Shown in pieces: positions 16,992 through 25,604 of a DNA stretch of 64,000 bases. Source of the stretch: Dyadobacter diqingensis (GTDB taxonomy: Bacteria; Bacteroidota; Bacteroidia; Cytophagales; Spirosomataceae); the NCBI RefSeq assembly GCF_024220585.1, contig NZ_JAMXKF010000002.1, forward strand, positions 381,392 to 445,391, written 5' to 3'. Made by a program: the position numbers and the translations under genes. Under the pieces are notes generated by a model, which was given only the letters and a program-made list of their open reading frames with translations, did no database searches and had not been told where the DNA came from. How positions within the stretch are numbered: the first letter of the stretch is position 1; each line of letters starts with the position of its first letter.

Positions 16992-18596
16992 TTAGTGCAA
17001 TTTGTGATAAATCCTTGCCTCGTCGAGATCCATCTGCATTTCCCTTTTTCTTAGCATCTCATCATCAAACAAATTTTCACGGCGCATACGGGTCAGTTCT
17101 TTTCGAAGATTTCTGAGAATATTATTGGACACATCCGAGAATCGTAAAATCTGCTGCCTGACCTGCCCGGCCGACTCAACCGGTTCCGAGTGCAGTAACA
17201 GATCCCTTTCCAGTTCAGATTTAAACCGCTGCAACATTTCATTTTGCTCCACATCACCGGTATATTTTTCATTAAGTTCTTTCAAAGCGATCAGAAGCAA
17301 CCGCTTATTCATATCTGCTTCCTGTTCATCCGCCGGGACAACGGTTTCAAAATCCTCGATTCTCAAAAATCGGGTTACAAAAGGCAGGGTAAGTCCCTGT
17401 AAAATCAACGTAACCAGAATAACGGTGAACGTGATGAACAGGATGAGATTTCGCTGCGGAAAAATGTGTCCGTTATTCAACAGCAGCGGCACCGAAAGTG
17501 CCGAAGCCAGTGACACCACACCCCGCATCCCCGACCAGCTGATCAGAAAAGCACTTTGCCAGCGTGGTTTCTTTTCACCCTGACGCATTTTGGCACGCAG
17601 CCAGGCCGGAATAAAAGAGGTAAAAAACAACCAGAACATCCGGATAACAATCGTCAGCAGACTGATCACCACGGCATACTTTATGGCTGAGTAAAGCGAA
17701 TAGCCATGTATACCTTCGACAACCACAGGCAGCTGCAACCCGATCAGAATAAAGACAAGGCCATTTAAAATAAAAACGATCACGGAGCCAATGGCGGCCG
17801 AATGCAGCCGGGAGATCGCATAATTATGCAATTTCATGGAGCGGAATGACATAAACAATCCACCGCTGACGACTGCCATCACACCGGAATAGCCATAATG
17901 CTCGGCAACCAGATACATAAAGTAAGGCGCCAGAAGTTCAAGCGTTGCATCCATACTAGGCGTTGTGGGCAGGTATCGGTGAATAGCATAAAACAAAACA
18001 GCAAAGGCAAGTCCGATCAAAACGCCCATCACTCCCACCACAACGAAGGCGATTGCCGCTTCTTCTTTCACAAATTTACCCGTCAGCACTGCCTCCAAGG
18101 CAAAACGGAATACGATCAGACTCGCGGCGTCGTTCATCAGACTTTCCCCTTCCAGAATCGTCACAGTTTGCCGGGGCACTTTCAGCTCCTGTAATACCGA
18201 ATTAGCCGCAATGGCATCGGGAGGTGATATGATCGCGCCCAGCAAAAGTCCGAGCGGCATTGTAAAACCTGGAATAAACGCATGAGAAAAATAAGCGACA
18301 ATGCACGACGTGAATAGTACCAGGCCAAAGGCAAGCATGCCAATCGATTTTTTCCATTTCCAGAAACCCGACCAGGATATGTTCCAGGCGGTCTGATATA
18401 ACAAGGGCGGCAGGATCACCATAAAAATCCAGTCGGGCGAGATTTCAAAAGCCGGAATTCCGGGTATAAAACTAATCCCGAGCCCGGTCAGTACGAGAAA
18501 AACAGGATAGGAAATTTTCAGTTTTTTGCCCAACATGACAATCATGGACACGGCAAAGAGCAGCAAGAGGGTTATTAAAAGATTTTCGTGAAGCAT
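16992..18596 (-). CDS. CPA1-family Na+/H+ antiporter (NhaP-like)
   Basis: The 534-residue protein has about 12 membrane segments and a C-terminal cytoplasmic helical tail of about 110 residues. Family marks are LPPLLYQTAW (63-71), GAIISPPDAIAANSVL with D127, and EGESLMNDAASLIVF with the N155-D156 pair of the ion-binding site, followed by WSGMRGVVSLASALSVPL in the second half. It exchanges sodium or potassium for protons in pH and salt homeostasis; the exact ion is not predictable. The gene stands alone, upstream of and in the same direction as the efflux operon but separated by the operator region. Confidence 0.92.
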   Translation of the reverse strand: MLHENLLITLLLLFAVSMIVMLGKKLKISYPVFLVLTGLGISFIPGIPAFEISPDWIFMVILPPLLYQTAWNISWSGFWKWKKSIGMLAFGLVLFTSCIVAYFSHAFIPGFTMPLGLLLGAIISPPDAIAANSVLQELKVPRQTVTILEGESLMNDAASLIVFRFALEAVLTGKFVKEEAAIAFVVVGVMGVLIGLAFAVLFYAIHRYLPTTPSMDATLELLAPYFMYLVAEHYGYSGVMAVVSGGLFMSFRSMKLHNYAISRLHSAAIGSVIVFILNGLVFILIGLQLPVVVEGIHGYSLYSAIKYAVVISLLTIVIRMFWLFFTSFIPAWLRAKMRQGEKKPRWQSAFLISWSGMRGVVSLASALSVPLLLNNGHIFPQRNLILFITFTVILVTLILQGLTLPFVTRFLRIEDFETVVPADEQEADMNKRLLLIALKELNEKYTGDVEQNEMLQRFKSELERDLLLHSEPVESAGQVRQQILRFSDVSNNILRNLRKELTRMRRENLFDDEMLRKREMQMDLDEARIYHKLH

Positions 18597-19182
18597 AACG
18601 GTGAAACTGAGTAGTGGCTAGTGGTTTAGAAACAGATAATTTTATCCAATCGGTGACTTAACCTGAAAGGATAAACGCAGCGGTAGCATTTTTTGCGTCG
18701 CAGTTTTTTTGGGATTAGAAAATACGATCACACCAGGGCTACCACCGTGGTCTGAACAAAATCACACAATTGTTTTACGGTTTGCAGCTGCTGGCAATCC
18801 TCATCCGAAATAGAGATATGATACATATCTTAAGTTGATCATTCATATGAAATCATTTTTGGTGAAGCATGAAGTAATTATATCATGTAAAAATAATTTC
18901 ATAACTGGCGAATGCCCTTCTCTTTGGATTTTGTTGGAATACTGAATACAGCGAGCGAAAGTTGTCATTTTAAACTTTCGTTCAATTGGCAGTACAGGGA
19001 AGCGGGTACTTCTGTGGCAGAAGAATAACTTAAAATATGTTAAATGCAGTTTTACCTTATTATCACAACCAGTCATGAATAACATTAATCCACTGATCAT
19101 TTGACAATTATGAATCTGGCCTTTATATTTCAAATAAAGAGTTTTGCTGCAAGATTTATTACAGCAAAACTAAAAACATCTG
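18597..19182. other. Long non-coding stretch between the antiporter gene and ruvC
   Basis: This 586-bp region has only short frames. A minus-strand frame of 96 codons (18843-19133) has no recognisable family, no signal and an unbalanced composition, and is not accepted. A 32-codon minus-strand frame (18728-18826) resembles the end of an acyl carrier protein and is listed separately as a possible relic. The region may be a decayed gene. Confidence 0.4.
18728..18826 (-). pseudogene. Possible relic of an acyl carrier protein C-terminus
   Basis: The 32-residue frame starts MYHISISDEDCQQLQTV and continues KQLCDFVQ. It lines up with the last part of acyl carrier proteins (for example EIPDEEAEKITTVQ in the well-known E. 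coli protein). The phosphopantetheine attachment motif DSL is not found upstream in any frame, because a stop lies just before the first codon. It therefore looks like a fragment of a decayed gene, or a chance similarity. Confidence 0.25.
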
Positions 19183-19782
19183 TTATTTGACCCGGGAAGG
19201 ATTTTCGCTGACAAAAGCGCCCCAGCCGCCTTTTTTAGATTTTTTGCCTCCCGCCGAAGACGACGCAACGGCTGCGGGAGAATTGGCATGGTAATGGTGA
19301 CAAATCGCAATGGCAATGCCGTCGGTGGCGTCCATAAATTCTCTGCTCAATTCCATTTTCAATATTTTTTCAAGCATATAAGCGACCTGTTCCTTGGAAG
19401 CAGCGCCACTTCCGGTCACCGACTGCTTTACTTTTTTAGGAGAATATTCGACAATTGGAACATCCCTTGCCAAAGCAGCCGCCATAGCCACCCCCTGCGC
19501 ACGACCCAATTTGAGCATCGATTGAGGGTTTTTTCCATAAAACGGATCTTCGATTGCCATCTCATCGGGAAGGTATTCTTCGATCAGCTGCGTAATCCGC
19601 TCAAAGATTTTCTTCAACTTCAACTCATGGGTAGTATATTTGCTGAGATGAATAACACCGTATTGAACCAACGTAATGTGCTGCCCTTTTACCGATATCA
19701 CACCGTAACCCATCACTTGGGTGCCGGGATCCACACCAATTATCACTTTTTCGGTAGCGTCAGCTTGCTGCATTTTTATCAT
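19183..19782 (-). CDS. ruvC: Crossover junction endodeoxyribonuclease RuvC
   Basis: From the ATG at 19782 the protein has 199 residues and resolves Holliday junctions with RuvAB during recombination. The four acidic catalytic residues are visible: D18 in IIGVDPGTQVMGYGV, E in MAIEDPFYGKNPQS, and the two aspartates in FMDATDGIAIAICHH. The lysine in KKVKQSVTG is also conserved. The lysine-rich C-terminal tail (GGKKSKKGGWG) is an extension beyond the core. A frame extending 23 codons further upstream has no family similarity. The start codon shares two bases with the start codon of the divergent gene on the plus strand. Confidence 0.95.
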   Translation of the reverse strand: MIKMQQADATEKVIIGVDPGTQVMGYGVISVKGQHITLVQYGVIHLSKYTTHELKLKKIFERITQLIEEYLPDEMAIEDPFYGKNPQSMLKLGRAQGVAMAAALARDVPIVEYSPKKVKQSVTGSGAASKEQVAYMLEKILKMELSREFMDATDGIAIAICHHYHANSPAAVASSSAGGKKSKKGGWGAFVSENPSRVK

Positions 19783-20782
19783 GGTGCAAGATAAGCAACT
19801 CTCTACTCCAAAAGAAAAAACAACCTGGCAAAAGCTTTTTTGGTTGGGCAAGCTTGTGGTTACCCTTTTGATTCTGAGCTACATTTATAAAACATTTCAA
19901 AACGAACAAAAAGGCGTTGGTGATATTGGCGCAGTCTATAAACAAATCCTGACCGAAAATCACCTTTTCACCCTGCTGACGATGTTGTTGCTGGTTCCAT
20001 TAAACTGGGCTCTGGAAAGCCTGAAATGGCAAAGGCTGGCCAGCAAAGCGGTTTCCATTACATTTCGTGAAGCTTTTCGCGGAACATTGACAGGCCTGGC
20101 TGTAGGCGTTGCAGCACCTGCCCAGCTGGGCGATACGATTGGCCGTGTTGCAGCACTAAAATCCGATGACCGACTGAAAGCCATCGGTGCCGCCGTTGTT
20201 TCCAATGGTATCCAGTTTTATGTTTCTTTGATCTTTGGTGGCTGGGGACTTGCCTCGATCGGGAATAAACTGGGGATCGATACTTCCGGAAAAAACATGT
20301 TGTACGGACTTTTGATCTCACTGTGTTTACTGGGGATTCTGGTTGTTCTTTTTCGTAAACGGCTTACGAACTGGCAACCCAGGCGCGCTTTTCTCGTAAA
20401 GTCTCTCTCCTATTTCCGGATCATAGGCGCTTACACGGGCACCGACCTGCTCGTCGCAACCGGTTATGGCATGCTCCGGTATCTGGTTTTTTTATCCCAA
20501 TTTTTACTGGCCTTGTCGCTCTTCGACTTCCCCATGTCATTTATCGACCTGGCAGCGTGTGTCGCACTGATATTTCTGGCAAAAACCCTTATTCCCGCCA
20601 TTAACGTGCTTGGGGACCTGGGTCTTCGGGAGTTCACTGCGCTATTTGTCTTTAAGCAATATAATCTCCCGCCCGAACAGGTCATTGCCGCTACTTTTCT
20701 GGTTTGGACGATTAACGTGCTCGGGCCTATACTGGTTGGAATATTCTTAATTTGGAAGTATAAATGGAAGGGTTTGAAGTAA
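19781..20782 (+). CDS. Flippase-like integral membrane protein (LPG_synthase_TM / UPF0104 family)
   Basis: The 333-residue protein has about eight membrane segments and matches the lysylphosphatidylglycerol synthase transmembrane family without the soluble aminoacyl transferase domain. Typical parts are LNWALESLKWQRL near the start, FRGTLTGLAVGVAAPAQLGDTIGRVAAL, and GDLGLREFTALFVF near the end, which is the conserved GxxxREx stretch. Members are thought to move lipids or glycolipids across the membrane. The start at 19781 is chosen because codons upstream are antisense to the ruvC catalytic region. A GT2 glycosyltransferase follows 41 bases downstream, which suggests a shared glycolipid task. 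Confidence 0.83.
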   Translation: MVQDKQLSTPKEKTTWQKLFWLGKLVVTLLILSYIYKTFQNEQKGVGDIGAVYKQILTENHLFTLLTMLLLVPLNWALESLKWQRLASKAVSITFREAFRGTLTGLAVGVAAPAQLGDTIGRVAALKSDDRLKAIGAAVVSNGIQFYVSLIFGGWGLASIGNKLGIDTSGKNMLYGLLISLCLLGILVVLFRKRLTNWQPRRAFLVKSLSYFRIIGAYTGTDLLVATGYGMLRYLVFLSQFLLALSLFDFPMSFIDLAACVALIFLAKTLIPAINVLGDLGLREFTALFVFKQYNLPPEQVIAATFLVWTINVLGPILVGIFLIWKYKWKGLK

Positions 20783-20823
20783 TCTGCCGCCAGGCTTCCA
20801 AACAAATTTTAAAAAACAGCTGA

Positions 20824-21975
20824 ATGATTGAACAATACATCGCTTCCTGGCTCGTGCCGGTGTTATGGATCCTGATTGTGAGTTATGCTGTATTCACGAT
20901 TGTTTTATTATGTCTCTGGTATTTCCTCCCGGTGCATACTAAAACTGAAACCAATCGTGATACTTTCATCACTGTTGTTATTCCGGTTCGAAATGAGCAG
21001 GAAAATATCCTGAACCTGCTTCAAGATCTGGAAAAACAGTCATTTCCGTTTAAACAATTTGAAGTGCTCGTCATGGACGACGGTTCCACGGATGATACCG
21101 CCACCCTGGTCAACAATTTCAGCCAGCATTCTGCCGCTGCGATACGTCTCGTCACACTTCCCGACACGCCCACTACTTCGCCAAAGAAAAGGGCCATAGA
21201 AACCGCTGTGTCACAGGCAAAAGGAAAACTGATCGTCACGACTGACGGAGACTGTCGCGTTCAGGCCGGCTGGCTTGGCGCTATCGCGCATTGTTATCAA
21301 ACCACCAACGCCAAATTAATCAGCGGTCCCGTAACCTTTACCGCCGAAACTTCCTTCACTGATCATTTACAAACCGTAGAATTTTCAAGCCTGATCGGAA
21401 GCGGAGCCAGTGCCATTGCAGCCGGTTTTCCTTCGATGTGCAACGGAGCCAATATGGCCTATGAAAAAAGCGCTTTCACAGCTGTTAACGGGTACGAAGG
21501 AGTTCGTCACATTGCCTCCGGGGACGACGAATTTCTGATGCATAAAATTTCAGCACACTATCCCGGACAGGTCACTTTCCTTAAATCGTCAGAAGCTGTC
21601 GTTTCTACCCAGGCCCACAAACAATGGTCTTTGTTTTTCAAACAGAGAAAACGCTGGGCCAGCAAGTGGAAGCATTACCAAAGTAAAACGCCGCTAATCC
21701 TGGCACTTTATGTTTTTTCATGTAACCTCGCGCTCATTGTCAGCCTGATACTATGGCTCGCAGGAACTTTGCCAGGCAGCAGTTTTTTGGCGTTATTACT
21801 GATCAAATGCGCCCCCGAATGGTTATTCCTTGGTACAATTCTACACTTTTTAAGGAAAACTGTATCAATTTTCTTCATCCCGGTCACACAAATTTTCTAT
21901 TCTTTCTATGTATGTTTCTTTGGTTTAGTAGCACAAAAACCTGAATATGAGTGGAAAGGCCGCAAACTGGTCTGA
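20824..21975 (+). CDS. Membrane glycosyltransferase, family GT2
   Basis: This 383-residue protein has an N-terminal membrane segment (about 10-36), a GT-A catalytic domain and two or three C-terminal membrane helices. Catalytic signs are VVIPVRNEQENI, the nucleotide-sugar site MDDGSTDDT (84-92), the metal site TTDGDCR (139-145), the acceptor block SGDDEFLMHKI and the terminal KQRKRWASKW motif (the QxxRW of processive-type enzymes). It should transfer a sugar from a nucleotide donor to a lipid or growing glycan. The gene is probably cotranscribed with the upstream flippase-like gene. The product is unknown. Confidence 0.9.
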   Translation: MIEQYIASWLVPVLWILIVSYAVFTIVLLCLWYFLPVHTKTETNRDTFITVVIPVRNEQENILNLLQDLEKQSFPFKQFEVLVMDDGSTDDTATLVNNFSQHSAAAIRLVTLPDTPTTSPKKRAIETAVSQAKGKLIVTTDGDCRVQAGWLGAIAHCYQTTNAKLISGPVTFTAETSFTDHLQTVEFSSLIGSGASAIAAGFPSMCNGANMAYEKSAFTAVNGYEGVRHIASGDDEFLMHKISAHYPGQVTFLKSSEAVVSTQAHKQWSLFFKQRKRWASKWKHYQSKTPLILALYVFSCNLALIVSLILWLAGTLPGSSFLALLLIKCAPEWLFLGTILHFLRKTVSIFFIPVTQIFYSFYVCFFGLVAQKPEYEWKGRKLV

Positions 21976-22099
21976 ATTGGTTAAAAGTTACGGTTTCATA
22001 TAGCCGGTGGCACGATTTTCTTTAAAAGTATCCCGGACGGGAAGAGATCAGGTCTGGTAACGCCTCTCTTTCTGTAACTATAACCATCTTGATAACACC

Positions 22100-22333
22100 A
22101 TGAAAAGTCTTATTTCACTTTCGATACGCTGCTTTGATGCTTTACTTTGGTCTCTTGGACTATCTTCCGTTGTTATGGTTTTGATGGCGGGATTTTATTT
22201 CTGCTGGACCACTCCGTTTGGAAAATCCGAAACAAAGGAAATCGTAATTACGGCAAAAATAGAAAAGCCAAGAGTTACACCAAAAGCTAAAATGATCGTT
22301 TTAGATAAAGATGCGATTTATGCGGGGCGTTGA
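22100..22333 (+). CDS. Small membrane protein, unknown function
   Basis: The 77-residue protein has one hydrophobic segment (about residues 11-35, including LGLSSVVMVLMAGFYFCW) and a soluble, lysine-rich tail predicted outside the membrane. No family is recognised. A TGGCACG stretch at 22008-22014 lies about 90 bases upstream and resembles the -24 half of a sigma-54 promoter, but no matching -12 half is present. Confidence 0.5.
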   Translation: MKSLISLSIRCFDALLWSLGLSSVVMVLMAGFYFCWTTPFGKSETKEIVITAKIEKPRVTPKAKMIVLDKDAIYAGR

Positions 22334-22652
22334 TCACGATCGTACTAGACTCGCGATTACCCACAGCCTAACCCTCTAAAACTATTACATAATCTATTTC
22401 ACAGAAAATTCACGGTAATATTTCCAGGCCCTGCGAGCATTTCGTAGCCGATAAAACCCATCTCTTTCTGCATCTGAGATCATAGCAGCTGCAACTACAA
22501 ATTGTCCCAAAAGATTTCACTTCAAGTTACTTCTACATTAACAAACGATTAAATTCTACGTTATTTATTGAATTTAATCGATGAGAAATTGACATTAACC
22601 TGCCGATTGCGTAAGTTTAGATATCCAAAACCTCAACTTAACTTGAAATGTT
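22334..22652. other. Intergenic region carrying the promoter of a small gene
   Basis: In this 319-bp spacer no coding frame is convincing. The only clear element is a near-consensus promoter at 22589-22619 just before the 71-codon gene. Confidence 0.45.
22589..22619 (+). promoter_or_regulatory. Promoter of the 71-residue small protein
   Basis: TTG (22589-22591) is followed after exactly 20 bases by TAAGTTTA (22612-22619), one base away from the TAnnTTTG consensus. The box ends about 33 bases before the ATG at 22653. Confidence 0.5.
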
Positions 22653-22868
22653 ATGAGTGAGAACCCACTAATTCCACGTTCAACCGCAGACGGCTGTTCT
22701 TCCAATCCACCGGGAAAGAAAAACAAGACGTATGTATGGAAACCCAAAAATGACATACGTATCAATGAACTTGCCAGGTGCATCCGTTTCGTTACGCATC
22801 CCATTTGTCATGATCTGGACAAAATCGACGCAGATTGTTTAAGGCATTTTGAAGTCTTTGAATCTTAA
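22653..22868 (+). CDS. Small unknown protein
   Basis: The 71-residue product is basic in its first half (GKKNKTYVWKPKNDIRINE) and contains three cysteines and two histidines in its second half (CIRFVTHPICHDLDKIDADC), which could bind a metal, although no known zinc motif is matched. No family is recognised. A near-consensus promoter at a proper distance supports it as a real gene. A large hairpin follows 56 bases after the stop. Confidence 0.45.
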   Translation: MSENPLIPRSTADGCSSNPPGKKNKTYVWKPKNDIRINELARCIRFVTHPICHDLDKIDADCLRHFEVFES

Positions 22869-22924
22869 AAGGGTCTGGTTCAGCTATTGATTCGTTGTTT
22901 TTAAGTATTTCCCGCAAAATTTTC

Positions 22925-22980
22925 TCAGCGGAATATGCATCAAATTCTCCATTCGGAGATATGGATGCGTGTTCCGCTGA
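22925..22980. other. Nested stem-loop with symmetric internal loops
   Basis: Three stems stack on one axis: 22925-22933 pairs with 22972-22980 (TCAGCGGAA), 22937-22941 pairs with 22964-22968 (GCATC), and 22946-22950 pairs with 22955-22959 (TCTCC) around the loop ATTC. The internal loops are 3x3 and 4x4. There is no T-run after it, so it is not a standard terminator. It may be a structured RNA element between the small gene and the AraC gene. Confidence 0.5.
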
Positions 22981-23068
22981 CTGCGTTAAAAATTAATTTA
23001 GCATTAAAATCACAAATTGAAACACAGCAAACTTTGCAGCTGATATTTGAATTTCATAGCTTTATGAA

Positions 23069-23974
23069 ATGATAGAAAGTGAGTCAATAGCGGATTTTTA
23101 CAAAACCCACCCGGCGGCACAACAAGCTCCCGTAAACACGATTCCCGTACACCAGCAGCAGGAACATTTTAATGTATTTTCACGGAAATTTTGTAATCGG
23201 TATAACGCGTACAGCCGCCGTGACTATTACAAGATTTCGCTGATCATCGGAAAAGGAAAATTGCTCTACGGCGACACGAAAATTGAAATCAATCAGAACG
23301 CACTTGTCTTTTTTAACAGGAATGTCCCCTACTCCTGGGAAACATTTTCAGAACAGCAATCGGGTTATTTCTGTCTGTTTAACGACGACTTTCTGAATGG
23401 AATGAACCGGACAAAAAATTTCATGGATCTGCCTATTTCTAAAAACGATACCATCCCGGTTTACTTCATTAACGAACAACAGCAGGAATATCTTTTGGAC
23501 ATCTACCAAAAAATGTCCGCTGAAATGGAATCAAGTTACATTTATAAGTATGATGTGGTAAAAAACTACGTCAATCTGATCATTCATGAGGCCGTAAAGA
23601 TGCAAGCTTCCGAGATCGGTGACAACCACATCAACGGCTCGACCCGCATCGCCTCCTGTTTTACAGAGCTGATGGAGCGCCAGTTTCCGATCGATTCCCC
23701 GGAGCATAAATTACAGCTCCGCACGGCCAAGGATTATGCGCAAAGGTTATCGGTACATATCAATCACCTCAACCGCGCACTCAAAGAAGTAACCGGAAAG
23801 ACAACAACGGAACACATAACGGAACGACTGATACTCGAATCAAAGATATTATTAAAAAACTCCAATTGGAGCATCTCGGAAATCGCCTACTGCCTGGGAT
23901 TTGAATACCCGGAATACTTTAACAGCCTTTTCAAAAAACAGACTGGAATAACACCAAACACATTCAGGAAATGA
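23069..23974 (+). CDS. AraC-family transcriptional regulator, upstream of the RND efflux operon
   Basis: The 301-residue protein has an N-terminal sensing half with a cupin-like pattern (YKISLIIGKGKLLYGDTKIEINQNALVFFNRNVPYSW) and a C-terminal pair of helix-turn-helix motifs: SVHINHLNRALKEVTGKTTTEHI and WSISEIAYCLGFEYPEYFNSLFKKQTGITPNTFRK. The last is the AraC signature. It stands 93 bases before and in the same direction as the tolC-RND-MFP genes, and so is the likely local regulator of that pump. No ligand can be deduced. Confidence 0.9.
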   Translation: MIESESIADFYKTHPAAQQAPVNTIPVHQQQEHFNVFSRKFCNRYNAYSRRDYYKISLIIGKGKLLYGDTKIEINQNALVFFNRNVPYSWETFSEQQSGYFCLFNDDFLNGMNRTKNFMDLPISKNDTIPVYFINEQQQEYLLDIYQKMSAEMESSYIYKYDVVKNYVNLIIHEAVKMQASEIGDNHINGSTRIASCFTELMERQFPIDSPEHKLQLRTAKDYAQRLSVHINHLNRALKEVTGKTTTEHITERLILESKILLKNSNWSISEIAYCLGFEYPEYFNSLFKKQTGITPNTFRK

Positions 23975-24016
23975 TTGTTTGAATTTTATAGTTTATTGTT
24001 TGAAATACATAAGAAT

Positions 24017-24042
24017 AAGTGATACGGGCCGTATTACTTTTG
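24017..24042 (+). promoter_or_regulatory. Promoter -7 box with overlapping dyad, RND efflux operon
   Basis: An inverted repeat with 11-bp arms, one mismatch and a 1-base centre spans 24017-24039 (left arm AAGTGATACGG). The -7 box TACTTTTG at 24035-24042 matches TAnnTTTG and overlaps the right arm. A protein bound to the dyad would cover the promoter, so repression is more likely than activation from this site. The box ends 25 bases before the tolC start. No good -33 box was found. Confidence 0.55.
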
Positions 24043-24067
24043 TAGCCCAAGAATACCCTTTTAGAAA

Positions 24068-25546
24068 ATGATTAAAATGAAATTTATTTTCGCAGCAGAT
24101 CCTCCCAAGACTTCATTAATCTTTCGACATTTCCGCTATCTTCCATATTTACTAAAACAAAAAGGACTCTTCCTGGCTTTGCTGGCAAGCTCGGTTTTCG
24201 TTACGGCAAAAACCAGTGCCCAGATATTAACCCTGCCCGACGCAATCGCCACTGCCAGGAGCACCTATGGCAGCCTAAAAGCAAAGGCAAATTATATCAA
24301 TGCGTCCAAAGCGACCGTGCAACAAAGTGTGAAGGATTATTTACCAAACCTTAACCTTTCATTGCAACAGGATTACGGAACCGTCAATGGACAAAACGGG
24401 CCTCTATATGGCCTCGGCGGCCTCGGCGTGGCTTCTTCCGGTCTCCCGCTGGCGAGCCAAAACTGGAATGCAGCCTTTGGAGCACTTTACCTGACGAACG
24501 TTAACTGGGACTTTTTTGCCTTTGGCCGCGCACGTGAGAAAATTAACGTTGCCAAATCCGCTGTGGTTCGTGATGAAAGCGACCTGAGCCAGGAGTTATT
24601 CCAGCACGAAATCCGGGTCGCAGGCGCATATCTTAATCTGCTGGCTGCCCAAAGATTAACCAGATCCTGGCAAAACAACCTCACCCGCGCTTCTGCTATC
24701 AAGCAGGTGGTGGTTACAAGAGCTAAAAACGGACTTATCGCCGGCGTGGATTCTTCACTTGCCAATGCAGAAGTCAGTAACGCCAAAATTGCGATTACAC
24801 GGGCCCGCGATTTTGAGCAGGAACAAGCCAACAGACTTGCCGTGCTGATGGGTGTCGAACAGCAGGAATTTGCTCTGGACACGATTTTCATTTCAAAAAT
24901 ACCGATTTCATTCAGCGATTCACTGAACGGACCGAATGAAAATCACCCGCTTTTGAAATACTATTCAAACCGGATTGCACTCAGTAACCAACAGGCAAAA
25001 TATTACCACACGCTAAGCATGCCGGTATTTTCTGCATTCGGTGTGTTCCAGACGAGAGGTTCCGGCTTTAATTCCAACTACGCACAGGACCAGGGCTCTT
25101 ATACCGGAAGTTTTACGGAAGGGATCAAACCCATAAGATCCAATTATCTTTTGGGTGTAGGTGTGGTCTGGAATATGACCAATGTTTTAAGGATCAGGCA
25201 TCAGGTGTTATCGCAAAAATTTGTTTCCAATGCCCTGCAAAATGAATATGATCTGGTAGATCAGCAGATCCGAAACCAGCTGCTTTTGTCGAACAACAAG
25301 ATAAAAAATGCCCTGAGCAATTATCAGGAAGCCCCTGTTCAGATCAAATCCGCGACGGATGCATACATTCAAAAAAGTACGCTTTATAAAAACGGACTGA
25401 GTAACATCGTTGACCTGACTCAGGCGCTCTACATTTTAAACAGGGCCGAGACCGACAGAGATATCGCTTACAGCAATGTTTGGCAGGGACTTCTGCTCAA
25501 AGCAGCAGCTACCGGAGACTTTAATTTATTCACCAGCAGTTTTTAG
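24068..25546 (+). CDS. TolC-family outer-membrane protein (RND system)
   Basis: The 492-residue protein begins with a long charged stretch, a hydrophobic segment (GLFLALLASSVFVTAKTSAQ) that is probably the signal peptide core, and then the family start LTLPDAIATARSTYGSLKAK. Two repeat halves with long helices follow, and a late block STLYKNGLSNIVDLTQALYILNRAETDRD is typical for the second half. It should be the exit channel for the RND pump encoded next. The start may instead be the fourth codon (24077). The N-terminal region before the signal core is unusually long. Confidence 0.9.
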   Translation: MIKMKFIFAADPPKTSLIFRHFRYLPYLLKQKGLFLALLASSVFVTAKTSAQILTLPDAIATARSTYGSLKAKANYINASKATVQQSVKDYLPNLNLSLQQDYGTVNGQNGPLYGLGGLGVASSGLPLASQNWNAAFGALYLTNVNWDFFAFGRAREKINVAKSAVVRDESDLSQELFQHEIRVAGAYLNLLAAQRLTRSWQNNLTRASAIKQVVVTRAKNGLIAGVDSSLANAEVSNAKIAITRARDFEQEQANRLAVLMGVEQQEFALDTIFISKIPISFSDSLNGPNENHPLLKYYSNRIALSNQQAKYYHTLSMPVFSAFGVFQTRGSGFNSNYAQDQGSYTGSFTEGIKPIRSNYLLGVGVVWNMTNVLRIRHQVLSQKFVSNALQNEYDLVDQQIRNQLLLSNNKIKNALSNYQEAPVQIKSATDAYIQKSTLYKNGLSNIVDLTQALYILNRAETDRDIAYSNVWQGLLLKAAATGDFNLFTSSF

Positions 25547-25604
25547 AATCGTTGTGAAACAGGCGTTATCCCTAACCCTTCCTTCATAATCTCTCCCCAA
25601 TTAT

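Noticed and set aside
18843..19133. Minus-strand frame of 96 codons in the gap before ruvC
   Set aside because: No family similarity, no signal or membrane pattern, odd composition rich in F, C and H, and no promoter box; kept as non-coding.
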